Shown here: positions 20,089 to 30,384 of the stretch, one piece after another
Layout: each line of letters starts with the position of its first letter
Numbering within the stretch: the stretch's first letter is position 1
NCBI GenBank assembly: GCA_023376005.1
Contig: CM042157.1
Span: 52,273,141-52,337,140 of the forward strand
Direction of reading: 5' to 3'
DNA: 64,000 nt
From: Doryteuthis pealeii
Lineage: Eukaryota > Mollusca > Cephalopoda > Myopsida > Loliginidae
Translations under genes and position numbers: made by a program
The notes under the pieces: model-generated
The model's database searches: none
What the model was told of the DNA's origin: nothing
The model's input: the letters and a program-made list of their open reading frames with translations, nothing else

Positions 20089-20469
20089 GTGACGGAGAAC
20101 GAGAAAGGAAAAAAAGCAAGACATTGTCTTGCCTGCCGGGATTGAACCCGCGTCCTCCCGCATGCAAAAACATGCTGGACGAACGCGAGGTTCGACTGAT
20201 GTACCCGGATGTTTGGGTAATGTGCCCATAAATAACCAAAGCGAGTGGAGGATGGCGGGACAAGCAGAGAAGCATTCGGCTTACGTGAAACGGCAGTCAG
20301 AAAAGATTATTTCGACGACGACGGATTTTCAGCTGCTGGTCAAAGACGAAGATTGTTGACCAAAAGAAAGTTTGGCTTGCGAGAAGACGGTAAATTCGGT
20401 TCTTTTTGCACAGCCCCCCCCACTCAGCAGGAACTTGTTGACTCAAATATTTATTTTCCCCCTTCTATA
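20089..20469. mobile_element. ~380-bp insertion with tRNA-like segment
   Basis: It splits a satellite unit between ATTAATAAAAT and AAATAACATTG, starts TGTGACGGAGAACG and ends CTTCTATATG. A four- to five-base AAAT overlap could be the target duplication. The TGTGACGG start recalls LTRs, but the end is not CA. On the - strand, 20120-20185 holds CGCGGGTTCAATCCCGGC (B-box/T-arm-like), with an upstream GCATG...CATGC stem but no D arm. I cannot classify it further. Confidence 0.45.
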
Positions 20470-20841
20470 TGAAATAACATTGAATTTGGTATTTTTAGCA
20501 AGCCCCTAACGGGTCTAATGATGCCTGATAGTTTGCAAGGTTGAACATTTTGGTTAACTTTAAACATTTTGCTTAAATTCATAAGCTCAAAATATAGCCT
20601 TCAAAACTGATGAAAATGTGGTCAAAACAGGGTATTTTTCAGTTTTTGACGCATGTAAAAAAAAAACCCACAAAAACAAACAACTTAACATTCCAACTGT
20701 TGTTTTCAGTTAGCGCCCATATGCCCGTACATATTACCTGAATGTTGTTACGTTGGAAAAGTTTGGGGAAATGTTCGAAGTCGGGGTTTGAAGGGCTTTT
20801 TTTACTTCCCAAAACTGTAACACTATCGAAAATTAATAGAA
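20470..20841 (-). repeat. ~410-bp satellite, inverted orientation
   Basis: One nearly complete unit lies between the 380-bp insertion and the Gypsy 5' LTR. It ends CGAAAATTAATAGAA where the LTR begins. Confidence 0.8.
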
Positions 20842-21014
20842 TGTATTAGTTAAGTCCCTTGGACAAACCCTCAACTAAACCCTAATTGTCCGCCCCTTAA
20901 TTCTATGTATTTCCGCCCCCGTCAGCCATGAATAAACACATGTGAAAACCAGCTCTTGATTCCGACTTTTTAATCTGAAGGCATCCTTTGTGGATAACCC
21001 CAAATAACATAACA
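20842..21014 (+). mobile_element. Gypsy element 5' LTR (173 bp)
   Basis: It starts TGTATTAGTTAAGTCC and ends AACATAACA just before the primer binding site, giving TG and CA ends. The first ~110 bp match the 3' LTR at 26678-26785. AATAAACACATG at about 20932 contains a poly(A)-signal hexamer, which would fit the R region. Confidence 0.75.
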
Positions 21015-21024
21015 TGGTGTCAGA
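21015..21024 (+). promoter_or_regulatory. Primer binding site
   Basis: TGGTGTCAGA begins directly after the LTR CA end. A TGG start adjacent to the LTR is where a tRNA 3' CCA pairs to prime minus-strand synthesis. I have not assigned the tRNA. Confidence 0.55.
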
Positions 21025-21192
21025 TAAAAGGGATTAAAAACCCACATGGACAATATAAACCAAGAAAATCACGGACAACAGTGATATTTCCAAGGATTTG
21101 AAGACATTTTTAAAAAAAAAGGGACATACGTGCTCTCACTTCGGTCTTACAAAGGTAAGAGAAATTTTTCTCCGTACATTTTGTTAAAAAAA

Positions 21193-21543
21193 ATGAATAT
21201 GGCTGGTCAGCTACCTCCACCAACAATAGACTGATCTAGTCGGAATCTTCCTAAAGAGATGGAAAGATGTATTCGACAAGAAGAGCTTCACTTTAAAGGT
21301 CCGCTACGAGATTTGGATGAAGACGTCAAACTTCAATATCTATTATTATGGTCCGCCGTAGAAGGGCAAGAAATAAGTGATAGATTTGAGTTTCAACCAG
21401 GTGAAGCCAGGACTGTCGAATCATACATAAGATATTTCAGACAGTATGTTAGGCCACGGTCAAGTTTCCGTGTGTCAAGATACGAACTTTTAAAGTGCCG
21501 ACAAAAACCAGACGAGTCGTCGCCCGCATTTTTAAAGCAGTAG
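21193..21543 (+). pseudogene. Gypsy gag, N-terminal part
   Basis: The likely start ATG at 21193 begins MNMAGQLPPP. An in-frame TGA at 21232-21234 breaks it, and the frame then continues EMERCIRQEELHF to the stop at 21541. A capsid-like stretch follows (LLLWSAVEGQEISDRFEF, RYFRQYVRPRSSF). Gag forms the cytoplasmic retroelement particle. A further frame change at about 21545 leads to the nucleocapsid part. The start is chosen because it is the first ATG after the leader in the same frame as the long open stretch. Confidence 0.65.
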
Positions 21544-21558
21544 CCGCTTTAAATATGC

Positions 21559-22002
21559 GTGCGGCGACAAATAATAAACCAATGCAAGTATCATCCTATT
21601 GTTGAGGAAACATTAATTGTTGACATCTTTATATTTGGTATGATGCTTAAACAAACACAAACGTCCTTACTGAAGGAAAATAGAGACTTGACGATAAGAA
21701 AAGCGTTAGGCATAGCAGAAACCGAGGGGGCTACAGCCCAGCAAATAGAGACCATTCGTGTTCCACTTGAAAACTCCAGCACGCACGTGGTACTTTCGAA
21801 AATGAAAAATAATTACGTGCAGTGTAGCTGCTGTGGGAGGAGCCACTTCAGAGGAGAATGTCCGGCGAAGGGAAAAACATGCGCTATTTGCTACAAAAAA
21901 GGTCACTTTGCAAACGTTTGCCGTTCAAACCCCCAGGAAAAAAACAAGGAGACAAAAGAAAAACGAGGCTACAAGCCAACAGAAATATCCACACGGCGAT
22001 GA
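21559..22002 (+). pseudogene. Gypsy gag, C-terminal part with zinc knuckle
   Basis: The frame continues gag after the break at 21543. FGMMLKQTQTSLLKENRDLT and KALGIAETEGATA are typical of gag C-terminal helices. The nucleocapsid has CSCCGRSHFRGECPAKG followed by CAICYKKGHFANVC, the second being a complete CX2CX4HX4C zinc knuckle for RNA binding. The first knuckle has the spacing C-X2-C-X4-H-X4-C when read CSCCGRSHFRGEC. It overlaps the protease frame from 21858. Confidence 0.7.
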
Positions 22003-22699
22003 ATAAAAACGACAGCGACTCCAGTAGCGAGGATGTGTACTTCTACTTCATCCAGAAACTACCCTCTAATGCCACGGAGGCATATGCCAAATTAAAAATT
22101 GGCAACAAGAAGAAACAAATGGAGATAAGTGCTAAGGTGGATACAGGGGCTATGAGTAACCTCTTACCGAAAGAAATGTTCGAAAATCTCAAGGGAGTAC
22201 CACTCAAAAAGACAAACGTACGACTATTTGCGTTTGGCGGAACTGCTATTAAACAAGAAGGGACATGTTGGCTAGGAGTAAGGTTCCGTGACAGATTCGT
22301 TGTTGCAACATTTCATGTTCTAAATTGTGAAGGACCAACGCTGCTAGGGCTTCAAACTTCACAGGAATTTGGCCTAGTAACTTTAAACCTGGCTATAAAA
22401 ACGGACACTCCAGCCACAAGGGAACAAAATGCACAGACAAACGGTACTAAAAAAGAGAAACTTCACCACGGAAGGAAACCAGTACCAACACCAAGACTGA
22501 GTCTGAGAGGAAATTTACTTACACAAGATAAAATTCTCCAGGAATTTCCAGATGTATTCCAATCAATTGGCTGCTTACCTGGTGAATACACCATTCATGT
22601 AGACCCGAAAATACCACCAGTCGTGCACCCACCCCGACAAATCCCTATAGCTCTCAGGGATAAATTTAAAACGGAGCTAAATTCCCTGGTAAACCAAGT
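21858..22699 (+). pseudogene. Gypsy pol: protease and RT N-terminus, interrupted
   Basis: The frame overlaps gag by about 145 bp, as expected for a frameshifted gag-pol. The retropepsin active site is KVDTGAMSNLLP at about 22134-22170. The flap/second conserved region follows as TLLGLQTSQEFGLV. RT begins with LQEFPDVFQSIGCLPGEY, HVDPKIPPVVHPPRQIP and DKFKTELNSL. It is cut after VNQ at about 22699 by the inserted element. RT similarity resumes at 23758 with GIISQVTEPTPW, exactly where a Gypsy RT would continue. Confidence 0.8.
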
Positions 22700-23757
22700 A
22701 TAATACTATGCATTGGGCATGCATATGTGGCTGCACAGTAGGTGGATATATATATATAATTCTAGGTAGTTATGATTAATAGGTAGTAAGTCAAACCACA
22801 TATATGTGTATGTATGTGGTAGACCGAATAAGTAGTAGTAAAACCCATATATAAGATAAGTATATATGTGGTATTCAAGTAGATAATGTGTGAATATATA
22901 TATATATATATGTATAGATAGATAGATACATATGTGTGCATGTAAACATACATGTGTGTGTATGCATATATGTGTATGTGTAAGTAGGCGTAAAGTATGT
23001 GAGTGGTCGGTCAACCAGGCCATAAAAGGTGAGATTAGGGTTTAGAATAGATATGAAAAGTGATAAAGGCCAGAAGCAGACAACATGTCTGGTCCTTTGG
23101 CACTTAATAGTTGACCAGTTGGTCATAAAACATCATGAGGGTGGTCTTTTAGACAAAGAACCCTTTCAAATCCCGCAGGGTTGATAAGATCTCAGAGGAT
23201 GAGATTTCAACGAGATTTGATAGCGAGAATTGGGATTCTGGGAAATTCAAAAAGTTTTAGTCAGTTAGTCTTGGGACAGCGGAGAGAGCAGTTCTGGACA
23301 GCGAAGAGGGCAGATGAGCCTTGAACACTGAAGAGATAAGATGTTAGATGCCCACTAGAAGCTAGAATTAGAAGAGGTCGCCAAAAGGAACGGGGGGGGG
23401 GGTGTCCCCCATCTCGACAACCATGGGAGATAGCAGCAGATAGATGCAAGTTATATACCTCCCTGCCTTTCCTAATGTTCACCTGACTGATTTTGTTTTG
23501 TCTTCGTTGTTTATTCTCTCTTTCTCTTGTAACACTTGTTTGTTTGTACACCCCTTTGGCCGGGGGCCCCTGCGAGATGTTTTGAGCACATATGCGCAAC
23601 GTGGACAGGTCCTAGTAGAGAACTAGCAGACGACACGGAATCATTGCTAGACGAGACGAGATGAACGGCCAGAAGAAGCAGTGCAGAAAGATGCAGTGAA
23701 CGCAAGAGAGTTGCAGAAGTGTGCAAAAGAGCTTCGCAGCCCGCCCGGTGGTGTTAC
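22700..23757. mobile_element. ~1.06-kb insertion inside Gypsy RT
   Basis: It starts TATAATACTATGC after AACCAAG and ends GGTGTTACA before CAAGGTATC, so a short CAAG-type duplication flanks it. It contains TA/TATG microsatellites (22745-22990) and a G-run at 23393-23403. It has no recognisable protein. Its size and lack of coding fit a solo LTR, but I see no TG start, so the class is open. Purine-rich short open frames inside are not gene-like. Confidence 0.55.
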
Positions 23758-24403
23758 ACAAGGTATCATATCTCAAGTGACTGAACCAACGCCATGGGTT
23801 AATTCTTTTTTATGTGTAACTAAGGCTAATGGCTCAGTCAGACTATGCCTATACCCTAGAGACTTAAATAAAGCAGTAAGAAGACCACACTTTGTCACCC
23901 CAACATTTGAAGAAGTCGTATCCCAACTACATGGAGCCAGATGGTTTACGATTGTTGACATAAAGTCAGGATACTGGCATTTAAATCTGGACAAAGAATC
24001 CAGGAAACTGACGACATTTATCACTCCATTCGGGAGATATATGTTTAATAGATTCCACATGGGAATAAAATATGCACAAGATGAATTCCAGCGTGCTATG
24101 GAAGAGAACTTTGGGGATATAAAAAACGTCCTTTCTATTTGTGATGACATGATTGTTTATGGATTCAAGGAGGATGGCAGTGATCATGACCATGCACTAA
24201 CACAGCTACTACTAAGAGCAAGGGAGATAAACTGCAAGTTCAACCCTGAGAAACTAGTGGTAAAAGCAGCAGAGATACCCTTTTTCGGTCACATCATCTC
24301 AAAGGATGGCATCAAACCAGACCCGAAGAAAGTAGAGGCGATTGTCAAAATGCAACCCCCGGAGGATATAAAGCAACTCACCAGTTTTCTGGGACTTATT
24401 TAA
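23758..24403 (+). pseudogene. Gypsy RT, main part
   Basis: The sequence resumes GIISQVTEPTPWVNSFLCV and reads LCLYPRDLNKAVRRPH, TIVDIKSGYWHL (first catalytic Asp), then FGRYMFNRFHMG. ICDDMIVYG is the two-Asp active site, here C-DD instead of the usual Y-DD. It continues PEKLVVKAAEIPFFGHIIS and ends FLGLI with a stop at 24401. RT copies element RNA into DNA. The next ~20 codons are in another frame, so a frameshift follows. Confidence 0.8.
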
Positions 24404-24409
24404 GTAGTT

Positions 24410-24600
24410 AAATAAGTTTACACCCCGCCTTGCAACATTAACCAAACCACTTCGTGACTTAACATCAAAGGATAAGGAATTCACATGGTCCTCGCAACAG
24501 CAGATGGCTTTTGAGGAAGTAAAAGAAGAAATCCGGAGAGTCACGATATTGAGGTATTTCGATCCAAAGGAACCGATCGTCATTCAAGTAGACGCTTATC
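24410..24600 (+). pseudogene. Gypsy RT/RNase H junction, truncated
   Basis: The frame gives KFTPRLATLTKPLRDL, EFTWSSQQQMAFEEVK and RYFDPKEPIVIQVDA. This is the thumb/connection and the first RNase H Asp. After VDA the expected RNase H domain is missing and sequence jumps to a segment just before the integrase. About 300 bp or more of RNase H therefore appear to be deleted. Confidence 0.65.
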
Positions 24601-25117
24601 ACGAGTATCCCCAATACCCAGCAAGCATATTGAAGGGATAGATGTGAAAGTGCACAACGTAACTACGTATCAGAATTTCTCACCAACCAGGATAGAGAAT
24701 ATCAGAGAAGAAACCTCGAAGGATGAAGTTCTAAAATAACTCTCCCATATTGTTATGGCTGGCTGGCCCGATGATCGATCTAGCTGCCCAACTCGTCTCC
24801 TACCCTTTTGGAATTTCAGGGATGAAATAGGAATCCAAGATGGGATCCTGCTCAAGAGTGATAAAATAATAATACCAAGATCACTACAAAGAGGGATCCT
24901 AGGAGAACTCCATGCATCACATTAAGGAGTTGAGAAGACAAGACTGAGGGCCCGAACAGTTGTATACTGGGCAGGGATGAATAGGGACATTGAGGATTTT
25001 ATTGCCAAATGCCACACCTGCCAGAAATATCAAGCGAGTACTCCAGCCGAATCGATGTGCCAGCACGAATCACCTACATACCCTTGGCAATATGTAAGTG
25101 CCGACCTGTTCACAATG
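24601..25117 (+). pseudogene. Gypsy integrase N-terminus (zinc-binding)
   Basis: After the deletion, a frame reads LLPFWNFRDEIGIQDGIL and KIIIPRSLQRGILGELHASH. A stop follows, then the HHCC region continues RARTVVYWAGMNRDIEDFIA and CHTCQKYQ. The zinc-binding residues are H (LHASH) and the two C of CHTCQ. It ends in PWQYVSADLFTM, which carries the first catalytic Asp region, and is then cut by foreign sequence at 25118. Confidence 0.65.
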
Positions 25118-25185
25118 TTTGTTTTGTTGGCGAGTGTATGTATCTTTTATTAGTGAATCGGGAGATTTCTACATTTGCTTATACA
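25118..25185. other. Filler sequence at integrase rearrangement
   Basis: About 68 bp of sequence unlike integrase lies between the first integrase piece and its inverted copy. Confidence 0.5.
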
Positions 25186-25601
25186 ACACCTACCATCCTT
25201 TCCGCAAAACCATTTGACAGTGGATAGTGTGGGGAAGATGTTTTGTGTAGGAATGCATACTTTTTCGCAAAGTCTGTAAATTCTTTGCTTGTAAATTGGT
25301 GTCCATTATCCGTGTAGAGGATCTCCAGTGAACCTCTTTCCTCGAAGATTGGCTTCATGTTCTTAATGACGGCTGTAGATGAGGTTGAATGGAGTCGTCT
25401 CACAAATGGGCTTCGGCTGTAGTGGTCTGCTACAAGTAAGTACTCGTTTCCTGCCATTGTGAACAGGTCGGCACTTACATATTGCCAAGGGTATGTAGGT
25501 GATTCGTGCTGGCGCATCGATTCGGCTGGAGTACTCGCTTGATATTTCTAGCAGGTGTGGCATTTGGCAATAAAATCCTCAATGTCCCTATTCATCCCTG
25601 C
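25186..25601 (-). pseudogene. Inverted duplicate of Gypsy integrase core
   Basis: On the - strand this reads from the HHCC region (FIAKCHTC-like, at the high-coordinate end) through PWQYVSADLFTMAGNEYLL and VADHYSRSPFVRR. It goes on through ILYTDNGHQFTSKEF to SNGFAERMVGV. It is the only place where the AGNEYLLVADHYSRS part survives. It pairs with 24972-25117 on one side and 25602-25835 on the other. The segment therefore looks like an inversion copied between the two halves of the sense-strand integrase. It cannot yield protein from the element transcript. Confidence 0.75.
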
Positions 25602-26110
25602 CGAAGCCTATTTGTGAGACGACTCCATTCAACCTCATCTACAGCCGTCATTAAGAACATGAAGCCAATCTTCGAGGAAAGAGGTTCACTGGAGATCCTC
25701 TACACGGATAATGGACACCAATTTACAAGCAAAGAATTTACAGACTTTGCAAAAAAGTATGCATTCCTACACAAAACATCTTCCCCACACTACCCACAGT
25801 CAAATGGTTTTGCGGAAAGGATGGTAGGAGTGTGCAAAGAATTTTGCTAAAGGCACGGGAAATCGGGCATGACTGCCACCTAGCAATGATGGCGTACAGA
25901 GCGACACCATTGTCAGCTCACCTTAAGTCTCCAGCAGAATTACTGAATGGGAGACAGATGCGAACACCACTCGTATCAAAACAGCAGCTTGATGATGAAC
26001 AGACAAGCAATACAATGTTACAAAAACAAATCGAGGGATCAATACAACAAATACAAAAATCGAAAACATCCCCCGTTGTATGCTGGTCAAAAAATCTATG
26101 TGCAGCATGA
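25602..26110 (+). pseudogene. Gypsy integrase catalytic core, sense copy
   Basis: The + frame resumes FVRRLHSTSSTAVIKNMKP, ILYTDNGHQFTSKEF (second Asp) and SNGFAERMVGV (Glu). A frameshift near 25845 follows, then RILLKAREIGHDCHLAMMAY and RATPLSAHLKSPAELLNGR. The D-D-E fold would insert element DNA. Here the first Asp region is separated by the inverted segment, so it is broken. Confidence 0.75.
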
Positions 26111-26516
26111 GAGGATAAAATTGTGGGAACCCAGAACAATCCAACACCCTACCACTAAACCAAGGTCTTACATGGTAGAGTCTGCGGATGGTAGCACCCA
26201 CCGAAGGAATAGACAGTTCCTTAGGCCAGCTAGATGCAGTCCGGTACTTAAAGGTAGACAATACCAACTACCTATAGCTGATGCAAACACATCACAAATA
26301 GAACAACCACACTGTATAAATGCTGATATTCCCTCATGTCATAGCAGTCACCAGAGAATCACACCAATAACCTCCAGTCAGGTAGTAATACCTGAATCAC
26401 CAGCACCGCCCATAGCGATGAAGCAACCGATCATCCAATCACCCAGCTGTGGACCATCAAGGCCAACCCCTGAACCACGGCGATCCATAAGGACTCCTCA
26501 GAATTTAGACCTCTGA
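25947..26516 (+). pseudogene. Gypsy integrase C-terminal domain and tail
   Basis: In the frame after the break it reads YAGQKIYVQHERIKLWEPRT, SYMVESADGSTHRRNRQFL and a Pro/Ser/Thr-rich tail ending RRSIRTPQNLDL with a TGA stop at 26514. This is the small beta-barrel-like integrase C-terminus with a low-complexity tail, as in K02A2.6-like Gypsy elements. The polypurine tract AGAAAGGGAGA is at 26667-26677, directly before the 3' LTR. Confidence 0.7.
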
Positions 26517-26677
26517 AACCTCCCCACTAAAAACTCTTTATAAAATGTACTTATAAGAGACTATTCTAGCTTTCCCCTGAAAAATGTATTTTCAAATATA
26601 TTCACAAATAAAGATTGAAAAAATTTGGGTAAAAATATATTAAAGTAAAAAGCCCATTCTTAAGTAAGAAAGGGAGA

Positions 26678-26785
26678 TGTTGTAATAGTTAAGTCCCTTG
26701 GACTAACCCTTAACTAAACCCTAACTGTCCGCCGATTAATTCTATGTATTTCCGTCCCCGTCAGCAATGAATAAACACATGTGAA
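26678..26785 (+). mobile_element. Gypsy 3' LTR, truncated
   Basis: It starts TGTTGTAATAGTTAAGTCCC after the polypurine tract and matches the 5' LTR to AATAAACACATGTGAAAA. The last ~65 bp of the LTR are missing, and satellite follows at about 26790. The LTRs differ at several positions, so the insertion is not recent. Confidence 0.75.
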
Positions 26786-26789
26786 AAAA

Positions 26790-27702
26790 ATGCTCAGTTT
26801 CGACGTATTTTTCATTAGTTTTGAAGGCTATATTTTGAGTATATGAAGTTAACCAAAATTTTCAAACTTGCAAACTATCAGGCATCATTAGACCCGTTAG
26901 GGGCTTGCTAAAAATACCAAATTCAATGTTATTTTATTAATTTTCGATAGTGTTACACCGTTTTTTTTGTTTTTTAATAGCCAGTTGGGAAGTAAAAAAA
27001 TCCCTTCAAACCCCGATTTGGAAAATTGCCCCAGAGTTTTTCAACAAACAAACTATCAGGTAAGGTGTCCGGGGACGGCCCCTAACTAGAAACAACAGTT
27101 GGAATGTTAATTTCATTGTTTTAAGGGGTCCGCCGGGCGTTTTTAAGTTTTTTTTTACGTGCCTGAAATCAACTTGAAAAATGGCCTGTTTTGAAGGCTT
27201 TTTGGCTTGTTTTTGATGCTCGATTTTCAGTATATGAATTTAAGCAAAATTTTTAAAGTTAACCAAAATTTTCAAACATGCAAACTATCAGGCATCATTA
27301 GACCCGTTAGGGGCTTGCTAAAAATACCAAATTCAATGTTATTTTATTAATTTTCGATAGTGTTACACCGTTTTTTTTGTTTTTTAATAGCCAGTTGGGA
27401 AGTAAAAAAATCCCTTCAAACCCCGATTTGGAAAATTGCCCCAGAGTTTTTCAACAAACAAACTATCAGGTAAGGTGTCCAGGGACGGCCCCTAACTAGA
27501 AACAACAGTTGGAATGTTAATTTCATTGTTTTAAGGGGTCCGCCGGGCGTTTTTAAGTTTTTTTTTACGTGCCTGAAATCAACTTGAAAAATGGCCTGTT
27601 TTGAAGGCTTTTTGGCTTGTTTTTGACGCTCGATTTTCAGTATATGAATTTAAGCAAAAATTTTTAAGTCAACCAAAATTTTCAAACTTGCAAACTTAAA
27701 AG
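26790..27702 (+). repeat. ~410-bp satellite, ~2.2 units
   Basis: GGCATCATTAGACCCG recurs at 26881 and 27291, giving a period of 410 bp. Units contain CCAAATTCAATG, TCGATAGTGTTACACCG, GGACGGCCCCTAAC and GGGGTCCGCCGGGCG. These units carry the variants GCCAGTTGGGAAG and ACGTGCCTGAAATC, shared only with the last unit before BEL copy B. The array stops within a unit at the BEL 3' end. Confidence 0.9.
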
Positions 27703-28464
27703 TAGTTAAGGTTCGAAGGGGCTTTTATTTCCCCGTGGTCGTTGGCAAATTGTCGGACAAACAAGAACGAACACAAAGTAGAATGGAGACACTTGTATTA
27801 CAAAATTTACAAGGATTTACATAAAATGGTTAACAACAAAAAGGGTTTGCAAATTAGATGGAATTCGCGACCAGACTTATCTGTTCTAAGAGTTCTTGGT
27901 GATGTGGTGTTAGGTGTTCTTTCGTTGTAGGAAATGGCTCTAAGCGAGCTTCTCGGGTCATTTCTTGTTCTCAGTTTGCTATTAAACAGCCGTTACAGTA
28001 TGCTGAAATTAATGCGTTGAAGGTCTGTTGAAAGTTTAGGGAACGTAATACCGCGACTACCCTTAGAGCGTGGTCTGTGATAAGTGACATAGGGTTTTGA
28101 TTCTCCCGCCAATATCCCATTGGCGATCTGTCCCCCTAGCGGCAGGGGAAGACAATTGACATGGAATTTCCGATATTCTCCTAACAACGAAGAAAACATG
28201 CAATGAGCATCAGTGCATGTTACCAAGTTACTTGCTTAACTCTCATTGACAAGAATGGTGGGTAACAATAAGGGAGAGAACAGGGATCCTTACCCATTCA
28301 AATATCTGCATTTAATTTTTTTTTTCCATTTTTAAATTTCTTTTAAAAATATTATTTAATAATATAAAAAGTCTTCATGGTTATTCTTTTTTTTTCTTTT
28401 AGGCCTTACTTGGGCCTTTTGTTGGGGTTGTGCTGTATCGGCCGGGGGCTCTTTTGCATCATAA
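27703..28464 (-). mobile_element. BEL/Pao copy A: 3' non-coding end
   Basis: This ~760-bp region lies between satellite and the pol stop and is almost identical to 46906-47680. Directly after the pol end on the - strand comes AAAAGAGCCCCCGGCCG, which is purine-rich at first and could be the polypurine tract. A TATA-like TATATTATTAAAT on the - strand near 28350 suggests it is a 3' LTR. I could not find a matching 5' LTR at the other end, so the LTR call is an inference. Confidence 0.45.
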
Positions 28465-28817
28465 CTAAGTCAAGGACAGTTCTAGTGGGTATAGGTGCTT
28501 GATGCTATGTAGTTCAACCGACCCATCACTTTTTCTGATGCCTGCCGAACGAACCTTTTCATCGCTTCCGGAATGTAGTTCCACAACCCATCCCAGTTGC
28601 CAAAATGGCCTGGGCTTAGCTGGGTTCTTAATCAGCACTACCTCGTCCACATGGATTCTATTACGGTAGTCCATTTCGTGCAAATCTGTGCACGATTCTC
28701 GTAGGTCGAGTAGATACTGTCCCTGAATTTCTCCAACAGCTCTTCTCTATTCCTCAGAGACTCTAACAATTGGTTTCTAGTTGGCTCAGAGTAGTTGGAC
28801 GACATATCTTGTCGCAC
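28465..28817 (-). pseudogene. BEL copy A: integrase C-terminal DUF5641-like domain
   Basis: The end of pol reads YLLDLRESCTDL, HEMDYRNRIHVDEVVLIKN, RPFWQLGWVVEL, VRSAGIRKSDG and HLYPLEL, and stops at 28465. This matches the beta-barrel domain that closes Pao polyproteins. A frame change near 28720 and a stop at about 28818 separate it from the integrase core. The same breaks are present in copy B. Confidence 0.75.
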
Positions 28818-29303
28818 TTATATTTCCCCATTAACATTGGGGTGTATAAAGGAATTTGGCGTTAAGGGTATGAGTCCGATATCCGAAGAACATCTATATG
28901 TCAGGGGCCTAGAATTGATTGCCCTCTGTATTCTTGATAATAGGGTTAGGAGTTCATCATACTCAATCCTAGATCTCCCGACTGTTTTAAAGAGGCTGAT
29001 CTTTATAGTCTTGATCATGCGCTCCCACACACTTCCCATCCATGGAGAATAAAGTGGCAATTTGACATGCTTTATAGAAGCACTTATAAATGTGTCCTTA
29101 AATGACTTGCTGTTCAGGTGAACAATGTTTTTCCCCAGCGCTGCCTTGAAGGACTTAGCATTATCACTGTATATGTGGCTTGGTGTGCCATAAGTGTTGA
29201 TGAAGCGAGTTAGTGCCTGGATAAAGGATGCAATGCCCATGCCAGGAACAATTTCGATGTGCACAGCTCTTATGCTTAAGCAGGTGAAAATGAGCAGGTA
29301 CAT
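28818..29303 (-). pseudogene. BEL copy A: integrase core
   Basis: The frame reads LLIFTCLSIRAVHIEIV, TRFINTYGTPSHIYSDNAKS (second Asp), SPWMGSVWERMIK (catalytic Glu), and RAINSRPLTY. The first Asp lies upstream in DYTG (about 29340), in a different frame. The domain would insert element cDNA into the genome. It ends VNGEI with a stop. Copy B differs at a few residues. Confidence 0.8.
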
Positions 29304-30348
29304 CTTTATAGTTTTCCTTTCCTTTCACCCAAAATGTGGCCGGTGTAGTCAATACCAGTGTGTTGAAATGGGTTTACCAAGTTCACTCGGTGTTTGGTAG
29401 GTTGGTGAGCCTTGGATATTTAAATGCCAAACTGTTGTAACGTTTACAGGTATGACATTCAGCCAATACCGACTTGACAGCTTGCCTTGCTTGGGTGATC
29501 CAGTAACCGGCTAGTCTCAGCTTTGTGACGGTTGCACCAACACCCAAGTGCTTACACTGATGATGGGCATCTCGGATGATCAATTTAGTCAAATAGTGAC
29601 CCTTCGCTAGCAGAATGGGGTACTTTACTTTCCGTTCGAATCTAGCCACCTTATCTATCCGTCCATCCACCCGCAGAATTCCATCTTTTTCCAGAAAGAT
29701 ATTCAAGTCCTTGACCAGCCCGGGAACTTCACTTTTATGGGGATTCTCCAAATATTCCAACTCCCTCTCAAACGCCTCCTTCTGCATGGATTTAATCAGA
29801 TGTAACTTTGCTTCCAATTGGAAGTCTCTGCTCTCCGTTCGCCTCCTGCACCTATGCATAAATTCAAATGCTAATGCAGATGTATTACACAATTTTGTGA
29901 AGGTGGAGAATCTCTGCACATCCACTATTTGAGTTGAGCTCACCCTGCCTAATGTGGTGAAATATAACTCTGACCCCACAGCGTCTTTAGCCTCTGAATT
30001 CAAACACTCCAGATTACTGCTAGGCCAAAATCTATTGTCTTTAGTCAGCCATGATGGGCCCTGTTGCCAGAACTCCAGTTTGTTTACAAACAGGTTGAAG
30101 TCAACTCCTCCGGAAATCATGTCAGCTGGGTTCTCAGATGAGGGAATATATTTAAATCTTATTTCTTTTTTATAGTCGTTCTCAAGCTGGTCCTTCATAA
30201 CTCGCATATCCCTCAGGCGGTTTTTCACGATTATATTCTTGGTTTTGGGCGCATTGCTCATCAACCAAGATAATACGACTTGCGCATCTACCATTACGCA
30301 TATGTTTTTTATCTTAGCATCTGGATAGGATTTCAAAATCATGGGCAA
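29304..30348 (-). pseudogene. BEL copy A: RNase H and integrase zinc-binding region
   Basis: The frame from 30348 to 29383 reads PMILKSYPDAKIKN, VDAQVVLSWLMSNAP, RFKYIPSSENPADMISGG and FWQQGPSWL, which is the RNase H region of Pao pol. The integrase HHCC domain follows: LAKGHYLTKLIIRDAHHQCK, HLGVGATVTKLRL, WITQARQAVKSVL and CHTCKRY. A frame change at about 29390 leads into the integrase core. Compared with copy B it has four extra bases near 30168, so the two copies differ in which frame breaks they carry. Confidence 0.8.
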
Positions 30349-30384
30349 CTGCCATCAGTTCCATGGTAGGGATAGATCTTGGTT

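Noticed and set aside
22706..23126. Small proteins in the TA/CATATG-rich part of the Gypsy insertion
   Set aside because: The peptides are dipeptide-like translations of microsatellites (YIYIYI, HTHTHT).
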